Origin: VRUE01 sp963812335
GTDB lineage: Bacteria > Actinomycetota > Thermoleophilia > Solirubrobacterales > 70-9
NCBI GenBank assembly: GCA_963812335.1
Contig: CAWEUU010000004.1
Span: 434,001-498,000, forward strand
Direction of reading: 5' to 3'
DNA length: 64,000 nucleotides
Shown here in pieces: positions 7,881 through 15,790 of this stretch (positions within the stretch are counted from its first letter, which is position 1; each line of letters starts with the position of its first letter). Position numbers and translations under genes: made by a program. A model generated the notes under the pieces. It was not told the origin of the DNA. It saw only the letters and a list, made by a program, of their open reading frames with translations, and ran no database searches.

Positions 7881-9019
7881 GGACTCTCCAGCTTATTGTC
7901 GGACGGTGGCTGCAACGTTGTTCGCGTATACACCCCGACCAGGGAGCAGTTGACGTAGCCGAGCGACTCGAGGGAAGCCAGCGCCGCGGCGGCCTCAGCG
8001 CCGGAGAGGCCGCGGGCGGCGGCGATTGCGTCGCAGGTCTCGGCGCCCAGCTCAAGCGCCTCCAGAACCGCCTCCTGCGCGGCGTCCAGCCCCGGCCCGG
8101 CGCGCTCGATCCGCCGCACCCCGGGACCGAGCATCGCGTCGAGCACGTCCTGCGCGTCGCGGACCAGGCAGGCGCCGCCTGCAAGCAAGGAATTGGGCGC
8201 GACCGAGAGGCGCGAGCCGACCGGCCCCGGCACGGCGCCGAGGTCGCGGCCGAGGTCGGTCGCCAGGTCGGCGGTGATCAGCGAGCCCGAGCGCTCCGCC
8301 GCCTCGACAACGACGGTCATCCCCGCGAGCGCCGCCATGATCCGGTTGCGGGCCGGGAAGGTCCAGCGCCAGGCGCCGCTGCCGGGCGGCAGCTCGGAGA
8401 GCACGAGACCGCTCTCGCCGATCCGGCGCCAGAGCGAGCGGTGCGCCGCCGGGTAGGCGACATCGGCTCCACAGCCGAGAACGGCGACCGTCAGGCCCGC
8501 TTCGATCGCGCCGCGGTGCACGCAAGCGTCGATGCCGAAGGCGAGGCCGCTGACCACGACCAGCCCTGCCGCGGCGAGCTCGCGACCGAGTTCACGGGCG
8601 ACCTCGCGACCGTAGGTGCTGGCCCGCCGGGCCCCCACGACCGTCACCGCCCCGTCCGGTACCAGCCGTGGGAGCAGCGCCGGATCGCCCCTACCGAATA
8701 GCGACCAGGGCGCGTCGGCGGCGTCGCGCAGGCCGGCAGGGAAGAGTGGGTCGTGGCGGCAGCAGGCCCAGCACTCCGCCTCGGCCAGCTCGGCCCGCAG
8801 GCGTTGCTCCGGCGCCGCGCTGAGCTGCACCAGGATCTGGGCGGCCACCTTGGGGGCGACCGCGGCTGCCAGGTCCTCGTTGCCGAGCCGCAGCAGCTCT
8901 GGCGAGCGCCTGCCCGGCGCTCCAGTGGCGAGCTTCTCGATATAGGGGGCAAGGTGCGCCAGCAACTGCGCGCGGCGCAGGCACTCGGCGCAGGATTCTG
9001 GGTTGACCTGGCTAATCAC
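7877..9019 (-). CDS. dprA: DNA-processing protein DprA
   Basis: A 380-residue DprA/Smf protein, which loads RecA on incoming single-stranded DNA in natural transformation. The Rossmann-like DprA domain spans about 85-300, with VVGARRAS (127-134), SGLAFGIDACVHRGAI, GCGADVAYP and GSGAWRWTFPARNRIMAALA. A winged-helix domain follows at about 310-365. The N-terminal part carries cysteine groups at 10/13 and 83/86/87 that could bind a metal, an uncommon feature. It overlaps comM by 8 nt and thiD by 4 nt. DprA and ComM are both competence factors, but no uptake machinery is in the window. Confidence 0.93.
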   Translation of the reverse strand: MISQVNPESCAECLRRAQLLAHLAPYIEKLATGAPGRRSPELLRLGNEDLAAAVAPKVAAQILVQLSAAPEQRLRAELAEAECWACCRHDPLFPAGLRDAADAPWSLFGRGDPALLPRLVPDGAVTVVGARRASTYGREVARELGRELAAAGLVVVSGLAFGIDACVHRGAIEAGLTVAVLGCGADVAYPAAHRSLWRRIGESGLVLSELPPGSGAWRWTFPARNRIMAALAGMTVVVEAAERSGSLITADLATDLGRDLGAVPGPVGSRLSVAPNSLLAGGACLVRDAQDVLDAMLGPGVRRIERAGPGLDAAQEAVLEALELGAETCDAIAAARGLSGAEAAAALASLESLGYVNCSLVGVYTRTTLQPPSDNKLESP

Positions 9020-10505
9020 GGTCCCTCCTCCTCAGTTGCAGTGCTTGGGCGATGTGGTCGCACTCGACCCGGTCCGCGCCCCCGAGATCGGCGATCGTGC
9101 GGCCGAGACGCAGGACACGGTCGTGCGAGCGGCCGCTGAGCCGGCGGCGCGCGTAGGCGTCGGCGAGCAATGAGGCGGCCTCGTCGCGCAGCGCGCACTG
9201 GCGCGCCTCGCTCGGGCTCATCTCGGCGTTGCAGCGACCGGCGCCTAGCCGCGCTTCCTGGCGCTCGCGCGCCTCGCCCACCCGCTCCCGGACCGCTGCG
9301 GACGGCTCCCCCGGTGGGCCGCCGATCTCATCCGCGCTCGGTTGCCGGATCGCCGCGAGGATGTCGAGCCGATCGGCGAGGGCGCCGCTCAGCCGACCCT
9401 GGTAGCGGCGCACCGCGAGCGGCGGGCAGGTGCACTCCGGGTCGGCCTCGCCGCGGCCGCAGGGACACGGGTTGGAAGCGGCAACGAGCATGAAGCGGCA
9501 GGGCAGGCTGCGGTTGCTTCCCGCCCGCGAAATCGAGACCGAGCCGCCCTCCAGTGGCGCCCGCAGCGCCTCCAGCGCCTCGCGCGGGAACTCGCAGAGC
9601 TCGTCGAGGAAGAGCACGCCGCGGTGGGCGAGCGTCGCCTCCCCCGGCCCCGGTGGATTGCCTCCGCCGACCAGCCCGGCCGCGGTCACGGTGTGGTGGG
9701 GCGCGCGGAACGGCCTGCCGCCCGTACGTCCGCCGAGGCGTCCGCAGGCGCTCGCTATTCGCGCCACCTCGAGCGCCTCCTCGGAGCTGAGCGGCGGCAG
9801 CACCGAGGGCAGCCGGCTCGCCGCGAGCGACTTGCCGGCGCCGGGCGGGCCGATCATCAGCAGGCTGTGGCCGCCCGCCGCGGCGACCTCGAGCGCGTAG
9901 CGCAGATGCGGCTGGCCGCGCAAGTCGGCGAGGTCGGGCGCGCCCGGGCGCGGAGTCAGCGGCAGCGGCAGCGGCTCGGGCCGCGGCGGCGCCCAATCGC
10001 CCTGGACCAATCCCGGCACCTGGCCAAGGCTCTCGAGAGGGATCACGTCGAGGCCGGCGACCAGCGCCGCCTCGGCGCCGTTCTCGGCCGGCACGATCAC
10101 CGCCTCGGCGCCTCCCTCCCGCGCCGCCTCGGCGATCGCCAGCACGCCGGGGATCGGGCGGACCGAGCCGTCGAGCGCCAGCTCGCCCGCCATCGCAAGT
10201 CGCGGCATCCGTTCCCAATCCAACTGCCCCGAGGCGACCAGCAGGGCCACGGCGATCGGCAGGTCCAGCCCCGGGCCAGCCTTGCGCAGACTGGCTGGGG
10301 CGAGGTTGGCGACGATCCGGCTGAGGGGGAAGTCGAAGCCGCAGTTGGAGAGCGCGGCGCGCACCCGCTCACGCGCCTCCCGCACAGCCGCGTCGGGGAG
10401 ACCGACGACGTTGAAGGCGGGCAGGCCTCGGTGCACATCGACCTCGACCCGCACCGGGCGGGCGGCGATGCCGTCGAGGGTGAATGTCCGCGCCGTGGCG
10501 AGCAT
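9012..10505 (-). CDS. comM: ComM/YifB-family Mg-chelatase-like AAA ATPase
   Basis: 497 residues, normal for ComM, a helicase that extends branch migration during natural transformation. The N-terminal Lon-protease-like domain (ChlI) covers about 1-165, the AAA core has Walker A GPPGAGKS and Walker B LFLDELCEF, and a cysteine-bearing loop NPCPCGRGEADPECTC follows. The ATG at 10503-10505 yields MLATARTFTLDGI, matching the family; the open frame extends further upstream without support. It overlaps dprA by 8 nt and diverges from yraN across about 110 nt that must hold the comM promoter. Confidence 0.93.
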   Translation of the reverse strand: MLATARTFTLDGIAARPVRVEVDVHRGLPAFNVVGLPDAAVREARERVRAALSNCGFDFPLSRIVANLAPASLRKAGPGLDLPIAVALLVASGQLDWERMPRLAMAGELALDGSVRPIPGVLAIAEAAREGGAEAVIVPAENGAEAALVAGLDVIPLESLGQVPGLVQGDWAPPRPEPLPLPLTPRPGAPDLADLRGQPHLRYALEVAAAGGHSLLMIGPPGAGKSLAASRLPSVLPPLSSEEALEVARIASACGRLGGRTGGRPFRAPHHTVTAAGLVGGGNPPGPGEATLAHRGVLFLDELCEFPREALEALRAPLEGGSVSISRAGSNRSLPCRFMLVAASNPCPCGRGEADPECTCPPLAVRRYQGRLSGALADRLDILAAIRQPSADEIGGPPGEPSAAVRERVGEARERQEARLGAGRCNAEMSPSEARQCALRDEAASLLADAYARRRLSGRSHDRVLRLGRTIADLGGADRVECDHIAQALQLRRRDRD

Positions 10506-10603
10506 TGGGGCCACGCTGGCGGGTCGAGACGCGCGCGTGGCGCGCAGGATCCAAATCTTCTGGACCACCTCTGTGGAAAAAGGCATGCATGCGCCGGTCT
10601 GCA

Positions 10604-10609
10604 TACGGT
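10604..10609 (+). promoter_or_regulatory. Putative -10 hexamer of yraN
   Basis: TACGGT ends 6 nt before the GTG at 10616, compatible with a leaderless yraN transcript. Confidence 0.4.
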
Positions 10610-10615
10610 CGGCTC

Positions 10616-10993
10616 GTGACCGTGATCCGCCAACGGCTCGGCAGGGCAGCCGAGGACCTGGTCGCAGAGCGGCTGACCGCAGCCGCATGGGAGATCGTCG
10701 AGCGCAACGCCCGCACCCGCCACGGCGAGCTCGATCTCGTCGCGCTCGATGGCCGCACTCTCGTCTTCGTCGAGGTCAAGGCGGGGCGTGCGGGCTCGCG
10801 CTACGGCCCGGAGCGACCCGTGCTCGGGGTCGGCCTGCCCAAGCAGCGCCGCATCCGCCGCCTCGCAACCGCCTGGATGAGCGCGCGCCGCGAGTTACCG
10901 CGCTACGACCAGGTCCGCTTCGATGCCGTCGGCGTCACCTACGACCACGGGGGCAGAGTGACGGACTATGAGCACCTCGAAGCGGCGTTCTAG
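10616..10993 (+). CDS. yraN: YraN/UPF0102 endonuclease-fold protein
   Basis: 125 residues, usual for UPF0102. The restriction-endonuclease-like motif is present: the glutamate in EDLVAERL, RHGELDLVALDG with the catalytic aspartate, and FVEVKAG (E-x-K). Function is not firmly known; it sits with rnhB, comM and dprA in many bacteria and is thought to process DNA. The GTG start gives the family length and has a TACGGT box 6 nt upstream; an ATG at 10589 with AAAAGG before it is the alternative. It is transcribed opposite to all its usual partners here, and converges on rnhB across an R1 repeat. Confidence 0.85.
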   Translation: MTVIRQRLGRAAEDLVAERLTAAAWEIVERNARTRHGELDLVALDGRTLVFVEVKAGRAGSRYGPERPVLGVGLPKQRRIRRLATAWMSARRELPRYDQVRFDAVGVTYDHGGRVTDYEHLEAAF

Positions 10994-11005
10994 CCATCCC
11001 AAGCT

Positions 11006-11117
11006 GTGGCGCGCGCGGCCAAGCAGATCAAGGTCGCAGGGAGGTCGGTAAGGGGAGCGCACTCTTGTGCGTGACCCGCAGCCGACCGACCGAGGCCGCA
11101 GATATGCACAGCGCCAC
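11006..11117. repeat. R1 repeat copy 2
   Basis: Core 11019-11107, beginning CCAAGCAGATC and ending GATATGC. Two nested stems are visible: GGTCGG (11043-11048) with CCGACC (11082-11087), and GCGCAC-TCTT-GTGCGT inside it. A short outer pair GTGGCGC (11006-11012) and GCGCCAC (11111-11117) encloses the core. It fills the junction between the convergent yraN and rnhB genes and could end transcription from either side. Confidence 0.8.
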
Positions 11118-11122
11118 GCGCG

Positions 11123-11884
11123 TCACATCTCCAGCTGCGCATAGGCAACCGAGGCAAAGGACCGCCTGTGCAGCGGTGAGATGCCAAAGCGTTCGATCGC
11201 GGCGCGGTGCTCGGGGGTCGAGTAGCCGACGTGTTCCTCGAAGCCCCAGCCGGGGTGCTCGCCGGCGGCGTCGTGCATATAGCGGTCGCGGGTGACCTTT
11301 GCGATCACCGAGGCGGCGGCGATCGCGGCGCTGGTGCCGTCGCCTTCGACCACCGCCCGGTGCGGCACCGTGCACCCACGCAGCGAGAAGCCGTCGACCA
11401 GGCAGGTCGCCTCCTCACCGGGCGCCAGCCGCTCCAGCGCGCTGGCCAGCGCTTCGATGTTGGTCACGTGCAGGCCGCGGTCGTCGATCCCGCGCGCGCA
11501 GCGCACGACGACGCTGACCCGGCTCGCCGCCTGCAGCACCGCCGGGAAGAGTTGCTCGCGCTGCTCCGGCTTCATCTGCTTGGAGTCGTGCAGCCCGGCG
11601 AGGGCGCAGCGGTCTCCGTGCGGGAGTGTCTCGTAGTCGAGCAGCACCGCGGCGGCGACCAGCGGCCCGGCCAAGCAGCCCCTGCCGGCCTCGTCGGCGC
11701 CGACGACCTGACCGGTGCCGAGCCCGCGGTCGAAGGCGAAGAGGCGGCGCGTCCGCGCCAGGCGCCGTTTGTGCGCTTTAGAGGAGGCCGACCCGGTCCG
11801 GCGGCCAGTAGGTGGCGAAGGCCTTGCCAATGATCCATTCGCGCGGGACGGGTCCCCAGAACCGGCTGTCGTCGCTTGCCCCAC
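11123..11884 (-). CDS. rnhB: Ribonuclease HII
   Basis: RNase HII removes ribonucleotides and RNA primers from DNA. The motif GADEAGRGCLAGPLVAAAV contains the first two acidic catalytic residues; LVDGFSLRG supplies another aspartate, and the usual IAKVTRDRYM helix follows. The start is uncertain. Between the lepB stop (11778) and the conserved core there is no ATG, GTG or TTG, so translation must begin either inside lepB (ATG at 11884 or TTG at 11830) or at a CTG at 11761. The listed coordinates use the most upstream ATG. The core itself is certain. Confidence 0.88.
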   Translation of the reverse strand: MGQATTAGSGDPSRANGSLARPSPPTGRRTGSASSKAHKRRLARTRRLFAFDRGLGTGQVVGADEAGRGCLAGPLVAAAVLLDYETLPHGDRCALAGLHDSKQMKPEQREQLFPAVLQAASRVSVVVRCARGIDDRGLHVTNIEALASALERLAPGEEATCLVDGFSLRGCTVPHRAVVEGDGTSAAIAAASVIAKVTRDRYMHDAAGEHPGWGFEEHVGYSTPEHRAAIERFGISPLHRRSFASVAYAQLEM

Positions 11885-12398
11885 GGTTGTCGCCCATCAT
11901 GAAGTAATAGTCGGGTGGAATCGTGATCGGCCTGGGCAGATTGCAGGCTCCGCTGCTGCCGCAGGGCAGCGTGTAGGGCTCATCGGTCTTCTCCACGCCG
12001 TTGACGACGGGATGGCCGTTGCGGACGCTGAGTGTGTCGCCGGGGCCGGCGACGATCCGCTTGATGAAATTCTGACTCGACTGGGAGGGGGTCGGGCGCG
12101 GGCAGGCCTGCCGCGGTCCGTGTGGGATGCCGCACTCGGTCCCGCTGTCGGCCCCGGTCGGCGGGTGGAAGACGACGACGTCGCCGATGCTGGGGTCCCC
12201 AAGGTGGTAGCCGAAGCGGTTGACGAGCACTCTTTGGCCGACATCGAGCGTCGGCTCCATCGACTGCGAGGGGATCTGGTACGGCTTGACCAGCCAGGCT
12301 TGGATCGCCAACGCCAAGCCAAGCGCCAGGGCGACGATGATGACGAGCTCGACCAGGCCGCCGGCGCGGCCCTGCGGCTTGGGAATGCGCGGGTTCAG
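11778..12398 (-). CDS. lepB: Signal peptidase I
   Basis: A type I leader peptidase of about 206 residues. It has one N-terminal membrane anchor, the catalytic serine in PSQSMEPTL, the general-base lysine in NFIKRIVAGPGD, and the conserved MGDNRGASDDSR box. No ATG, GTG or TTG lies upstream of the anchor in this frame after the in-frame stop. I propose a CTG start at 12396-12398 whose bases overlap the rplS stop (CTGA), giving MNPRIPKPQGRAGG and then the full anchor. A TTG at 12315-12317 would cut the anchor in half. It lies between rplS and rnhB, as in many actinobacteria. Confidence 0.88.
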   Translation of the reverse strand: MNPRIPKPQGRAGGLVELVIIVALALGLALAIQAWLVKPYQIPSQSMEPTLDVGQRVLVNRFGYHLGDPSIGDVVVFHPPTGADSGTECGIPHGPRQACPRPTPSQSSQNFIKRIVAGPGDTLSVRNGHPVVNGVEKTDEPYTLPCGSSGACNLPRPITIPPDYYFMMGDNRGASDDSRFWGPVPREWIIGKAFATYWPPDRVGLL

Positions 12399-13003
12399 TC
12401 TGAGCCCTCGGCGTCGTCTGGCTCTGCTTCCGCCTCAGGCGCCGCGTCCTCGGTCTCTCCGGCCTCCGTCTCCTCGGAACCTCCCACCTCGGTCTCCTCG
12501 GTCTCCCCCACCTCGGTTTCCTCCTCAGCTTTTGGCTCCTCGGCCGCCGCCTCGGGCTGATCCTGGCCCTCGGTCTCGGTGGCCTCGTCCTCAGCCTGAG
12601 CAACACCCTCGGCGTCGAGAGCCGGTGCGGGAGTCGAGATCAGCTCCTCGTCGATCCCCCAGCGCCGCTCGGCGACGCGGGCTGCCTTGCCGATGCGGCC
12701 ACGCAGGTAATAGAGCTTGGCCCGTCGAACGGCGCCGCGCGCGGCGATCTCGAGCTTCTCGATCTTCGGTGAGTGCAGCGGGAAGGTTCGCTCGACGCCG
12801 ACCCCGAACGACTGCTTGCGTACCGTGAAGGTCTCGCGCGCGCCGGAGCCCTGGCGCTTGAGCACGATCCCCTCGAAGACCTGGGTCCGCTCGCGCTGGC
12901 CCTCGCGCACCTTGAAGTGGACCCGCACGCGATCGCCCGCCGCGAAGGACGGAAGCCCCTGCCGCTGCTGGCGGCGCTCGATGCTGTCGATGACGGTGCT
13001 CAT
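12395..13003 (-). CDS. rplS: Ribosomal protein L19 with long acidic C-terminal tail
   Basis: Residues 1-115 are a normal L19, with FAAGDRVRVHFKVREG, VFEGIVLKRQGSGARETFTVRK and the KLYYLRGRIGKAARV end. L19 sits at the 30S-50S interface. The family usually stops near residue 115-120; here about 80 more residues follow, over half Glu and Asp, with repeated units such as EVGETEETEVGGSEETEAGE. No stop or frameshift separates the two parts. The tail is probably disordered and would project from the ribosome. The gene is in the trmD-rplS-lepB operon. Confidence 0.95.
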   Translation of the reverse strand: MSTVIDSIERRQQRQGLPSFAAGDRVRVHFKVREGQRERTQVFEGIVLKRQGSGARETFTVRKQSFGVGVERTFPLHSPKIEKLEIAARGAVRRAKLYYLRGRIGKAARVAERRWGIDEELISTPAPALDAEGVAQAEDEATETEGQDQPEAAAEEPKAEEETEVGETEETEVGGSEETEAGETEDAAPEAEAEPDDAEGSD

Positions 13004-13060
13004 TGGCGAGAAAAAACCGCCGGAGCCGTGGACCGGCGCCGCGCGGTTGCGGAATCGTAC

Positions 13061-13738
13061 CTACTCGGGATTTTTTTCGAACTGCTCGGCCCGGGCCCTG
13101 CTCTGCGCCGCCCGCCACTCGCGCACCCGCTCGTGATCGCCGGAGGTCAGCACCTCCGGAATTCCCCAGCCCCGATACGACGCAGGCCGCGTGTAGTGCG
13201 GGTACTCGGGCATGCCCTCGAGCAGGCGGCTGAAGGACTCCTCGACAGCGCTCTGCTCGTGGCCCAGCGCACCCGGAAGCTTGCGCATCAGCACGTCGGC
13301 GACGACCATCGCCGGCAGCTCACCGCCGGCGAGGACGTAGCGGCCGATCGAGACCTCGTCGTCGGCGAGGTGCTCATGCACGCGCTCGTCGAAGCCCTCG
13401 TAGCGCCCACAGAGCAGCGCCAGGTGCCGCTCCTGGGTCAGCTCGTCGGCGAACTCGTCGTCGAGCAGCCGTCCGGTCGGTGAGAGCAGTACGACCCGCG
13501 GGGCCTCGCCGTTGGCGTAGGCGGACTGCAGGGCGGCGTCGACCACATCGACCCGCAAGACCATCCCCGCCCCACCCCCATAGGGCGCGTCATCGACCTG
13601 CCCCGCGCCGAGCGGCGTCGTATCGCGGTAGTTGAACAACCCCAGCTCATTCCCCTGAGCCAGTGCGTTCTGCACGGATCTCTGGCTCTGGAACCAGTCG
13701 AATGCCTCAGGAAACAAGGAGAAAATGTCAAGTCTCAT
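13061..13738 (-). CDS. trmD: tRNA (guanine-37-N1)-methyltransferase
   Basis: 225 residues from MRLDIFSLFPEAF, normal for TrmD, which makes m1G37 and prevents frameshifting. The trefoil-knot SAM site is seen in LLCGRYEGFDERV and SIGRYVLAGGE; DDAPYGGGAGMVLR is the substrate loop. An ATG eleven codons upstream is possible but less like the family. It is followed by rplS after 57 nt. Upstream, khpA is separated from it by the R2 palindrome rather than by rimM, which usually lies there. Confidence 0.95.
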   Translation of the reverse strand: MRLDIFSLFPEAFDWFQSQRSVQNALAQGNELGLFNYRDTTPLGAGQVDDAPYGGGAGMVLRVDVVDAALQSAYANGEAPRVVLLSPTGRLLDDEFADELTQERHLALLCGRYEGFDERVHEHLADDEVSIGRYVLAGGELPAMVVADVLMRKLPGALGHEQSAVEESFSRLLEGMPEYPHYTRPASYRGWGIPEVLTSGDHERVREWRAAQSRARAEQFEKNPE

Positions 13739-13782
13739 CGGGCCATTCTCGCTCGACAGTCTGATGTCCACGCGCGACCAAA

Positions 13783-13902
13783 GAGGGGTCGGGGGTGTCC
13801 CGGAGCGCGCGGCGTCCTGTTTTTCGCCCCACCGACATCCTCGGACGGGCGCAAACCTCGAGGCGAAAAACCCAGCAAGCGGAGGGACACCCCCGACCCC
13901 TC
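13783..13902 (+). repeat. R2 palindromic element copy a
   Basis: A 120-bp two-stem palindrome. The outer arms at 13783-13801 and 13884-13902 are perfect 19-bp complements (GAGGGGTCGGGGGTGTCCC on the left). Inside, TTTTTCGCC (13820-13828) pairs with GGCGAAAAA (13862-13870). Shared family blocks are GCGGCGTCC before the T-run and CCCAGCAAGCGGAGGGACAC after the A-run. It fills the spacer between khpA and trmD. Confidence 0.85.
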
Positions 13903-13912
13903 CCCCATCGCG

Positions 13913-14143
13913 TCAATCCAAGATGTCGACGACGACGCGGCGGTCGAGGCGCACGGCGGCCGCCTTGGCCACGGTGCGGATCGCGTTGGCGACCCGCCCT
14001 CCTTTGCCGATCACCCGCCCGAGGTCGTCCTCGGCGACGCTGATCTCGTAGATCAGGTCCCCGTCCTCTTCCAGCTCCTCGACCTCGACCGCCTCGGGGT
14101 CCTCGACCAGGGCCCTGACGAGGAACTCCAACAGTTCGGTCAT
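13913..14143 (-). CDS. khpA: KH-domain RNA-binding protein KhpA
   Basis: A 76-residue single KH domain with the GxxG loop in VIGKGGRVANAIRTVAKA. KhpA, often paired with KhpB, binds RNA and affects ribosome assembly and cell division in Gram-positive bacteria. It starts one base after the rpsP stop in the canonical rpsP-khpA order. Confidence 0.93.
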   Translation of the reverse strand: MTELLEFLVRALVEDPEAVEVEELEEDGDLIYEISVAEDDLGRVIGKGGRVANAIRTVAKAAAVRLDRRVVVDILD

Positions 14144-14398
14144 CTAGGTACCGGAGGCGGCGATGCCCTTGGTGCGCAGCAGGGTCGCCACGGTCTCCGA
14201 GGGCTGTGCCCCGTGCTCGAGCCAGTGGCGCGCGCGCTCCTCGTCGAGGTCGATCGTCGAGGGCTCGTTCTGCGGGTTGTAGCGGCCGATCGTCTCGATC
14301 GTGCGCCCGTCGCGCGGCGAGCGTTTGTCGGCGACGACGATTCGCCAGATCGGGTTCTTCTTCGAACCCACCCTTCTCAGTCTGATTCGCACAGCCAT
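14144..14398 (-). CDS. rpsP: Ribosomal protein S16
   Basis: 84 residues with the S16 start MAVRIRLRRVGSKKNPIWRIVVAD, PRDGRTIETIGRYNP and the DEERARHWLEHGAQPSETV helix. It is a 30S assembly protein. A TAACCT hexamer at 14410-14415, 11 nt before the ATG, may give it its own promoter downstream of ffh. It is directly followed by khpA. Confidence 0.97.
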   Translation of the reverse strand: MAVRIRLRRVGSKKNPIWRIVVADKRSPRDGRTIETIGRYNPQNEPSTIDLDEERARHWLEHGAQPSETVATLLRTKGIAASGT

Positions 14399-14409
14399 TG
14401 GACTGCGGC

Positions 14410-14415
14410 AGGTTA
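14410..14415 (-). promoter_or_regulatory. Putative -10 hexamer of rpsP
   Basis: TAACCT on the minus strand, 11 nt before the rpsP ATG, overlapping the ffh stop region. Confidence 0.35.
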
Positions 14416-15777
14416 GCGCCTGCGGTACTTGGGGCGCGGAGAGCCACCGGCCATCTGGGCCAGCTGCTGCGGGCTCGGCTGCTCGCCGGACATCATCTGG
14501 CGCATCATCTTTCGCATCTGGTCGAACTGCTTGACCAGCTGGTTGACCTGCTGGATCCGCACGCCGGAGCCGGCCGCGATCCGTTTTCGCCGCGAGCCCT
14601 TGATGATCGCCGGGTTGGCGCGCTCCAGCGGCGTCATCGAGAGGATGATCGCCTCGACCCGGTCGAGCTCTCCCTCGTCGACCTCGGCGTTCTTCATCTG
14701 TTTCATCGCTCCCATCCCGGGCAGCATCCCGACCAGCCCGCTGAGCGGGCCCATCTTGCGCACCTGCTTCATCTGCTGCAGGAAGTCCTCGAGCGTGAAG
14801 CGGTCGCCTTCGATCTTCTTCTGCAGGTCCTCGGCCTGCTGCTCGTCGACCTGCTGCTCGGCTTTCTCGATCAGGCTCAGCATGTCGCCCATGCCGAGGA
14901 TGCGTGAGGCCATCCGGTCCGGGTGGAAACGCTCGAATGCGTCGAGTTTCTCCCCGGTCGAGGCGAAGAGGATCGGCTTGCCGGTCACCGCCTTGACCGA
15001 GAGCGCGGCGCCACCGCGGGCATCGCCGTCGAGCTTGGTCATCACCACGCCGTCGAACTGGGCCGACTCGGCGAACGATTCGGCGACGCCGACGGCGTCC
15101 TGACCGGTCATCGCGTCGACGACGAGCAGCACGTCGTGCGGCTTCGTCCGCTTGCGGATCTTCGCCAGCTCGTCCATCAGGTCCTGATCGATGTGCAGGC
15201 GCCCGGCGGTATCGACGATCAGCACGTCGCGCTGCTCCTCGCGGGAGCGGTCGAGCGCCCAGGCGGCGATCTCGACCGGGTCGGCGTCGGTGCCCTGCTC
15301 GTAGACGTGGGCACCGGCGCGCTCGCCCACGGTGACCAACTGGTCGACCGCCGCCGGGCGGTAGACGTCGCAGGCGGCGAGCCCGACGCTCTTGCCCTGC
15401 TCGCCGAGGTGGCGGGCGAGCTTCGCGCAGGCGGTCGTCTTGCCCGAGCCCTGCAGCCCGGCCATCAGGATCACCGTCGGCCCGTTGGAAGCGAAGGCGA
15501 GGTCTCGGCCGGCGCCCCCCATCAGCCCGGTCAACTCCTCGTTGACGATCTTGACCACCTGCTGGCCGGGATCGAGGCTCTCCAACACCTCGGCGCCGAG
15601 GCAGCGCTCTTTCAACGTCTTGGTGAAGCCTTTGACGACTTTGAAGTTGACATCGGCCTCGAGCAGGGCGAGGCGGATCTCGCGCATGGCCGCGTCGACG
15701 TCGCCCTCGCTCAGCTTGCCGCGTGAGCGCACATCGGAGAGCGTCGCCTGGAGGCGGTCTGAGAGCTGATCGAACAC
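14413..15777 (-). CDS. ffh: Signal recognition particle protein Ffh
   Basis: 454 residues: N domain, G domain and M domain. GTPase motifs are GLQGSGKTT (G1), DTAGRLHID (G3) and TKLDGDARGGAALS (G4/G5). The C-terminal methionine-rich M domain, with FDQMRKMMRQMMSGEQ, binds 4.5S RNA and signal sequences. It pairs with FtsY encoded just upstream. The GTG start at 15775-15777 has TAGCCT 7 nt upstream. Confidence 0.97.
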   Translation of the reverse strand: MFDQLSDRLQATLSDVRSRGKLSEGDVDAAMREIRLALLEADVNFKVVKGFTKTLKERCLGAEVLESLDPGQQVVKIVNEELTGLMGGAGRDLAFASNGPTVILMAGLQGSGKTTACAKLARHLGEQGKSVGLAACDVYRPAAVDQLVTVGERAGAHVYEQGTDADPVEIAAWALDRSREEQRDVLIVDTAGRLHIDQDLMDELAKIRKRTKPHDVLLVVDAMTGQDAVGVAESFAESAQFDGVVMTKLDGDARGGAALSVKAVTGKPILFASTGEKLDAFERFHPDRMASRILGMGDMLSLIEKAEQQVDEQQAEDLQKKIEGDRFTLEDFLQQMKQVRKMGPLSGLVGMLPGMGAMKQMKNAEVDEGELDRVEAIILSMTPLERANPAIIKGSRRKRIAAGSGVRIQQVNQLVKQFDQMRKMMRQMMSGEQPSPQQLAQMAGGSPRPKYRRR

Positions 15778-15784
15778 GGCTTCA

Positions 15785-15790
15785 GGCTAC
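15785..15790 (-). promoter_or_regulatory. Putative -10 hexamer of ffh
   Basis: TAGCCT ends 7 nt before the ffh GTG start and overlaps the ftsY stop codon. It would give a leaderless ffh mRNA within the operon. Confidence 0.45.
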
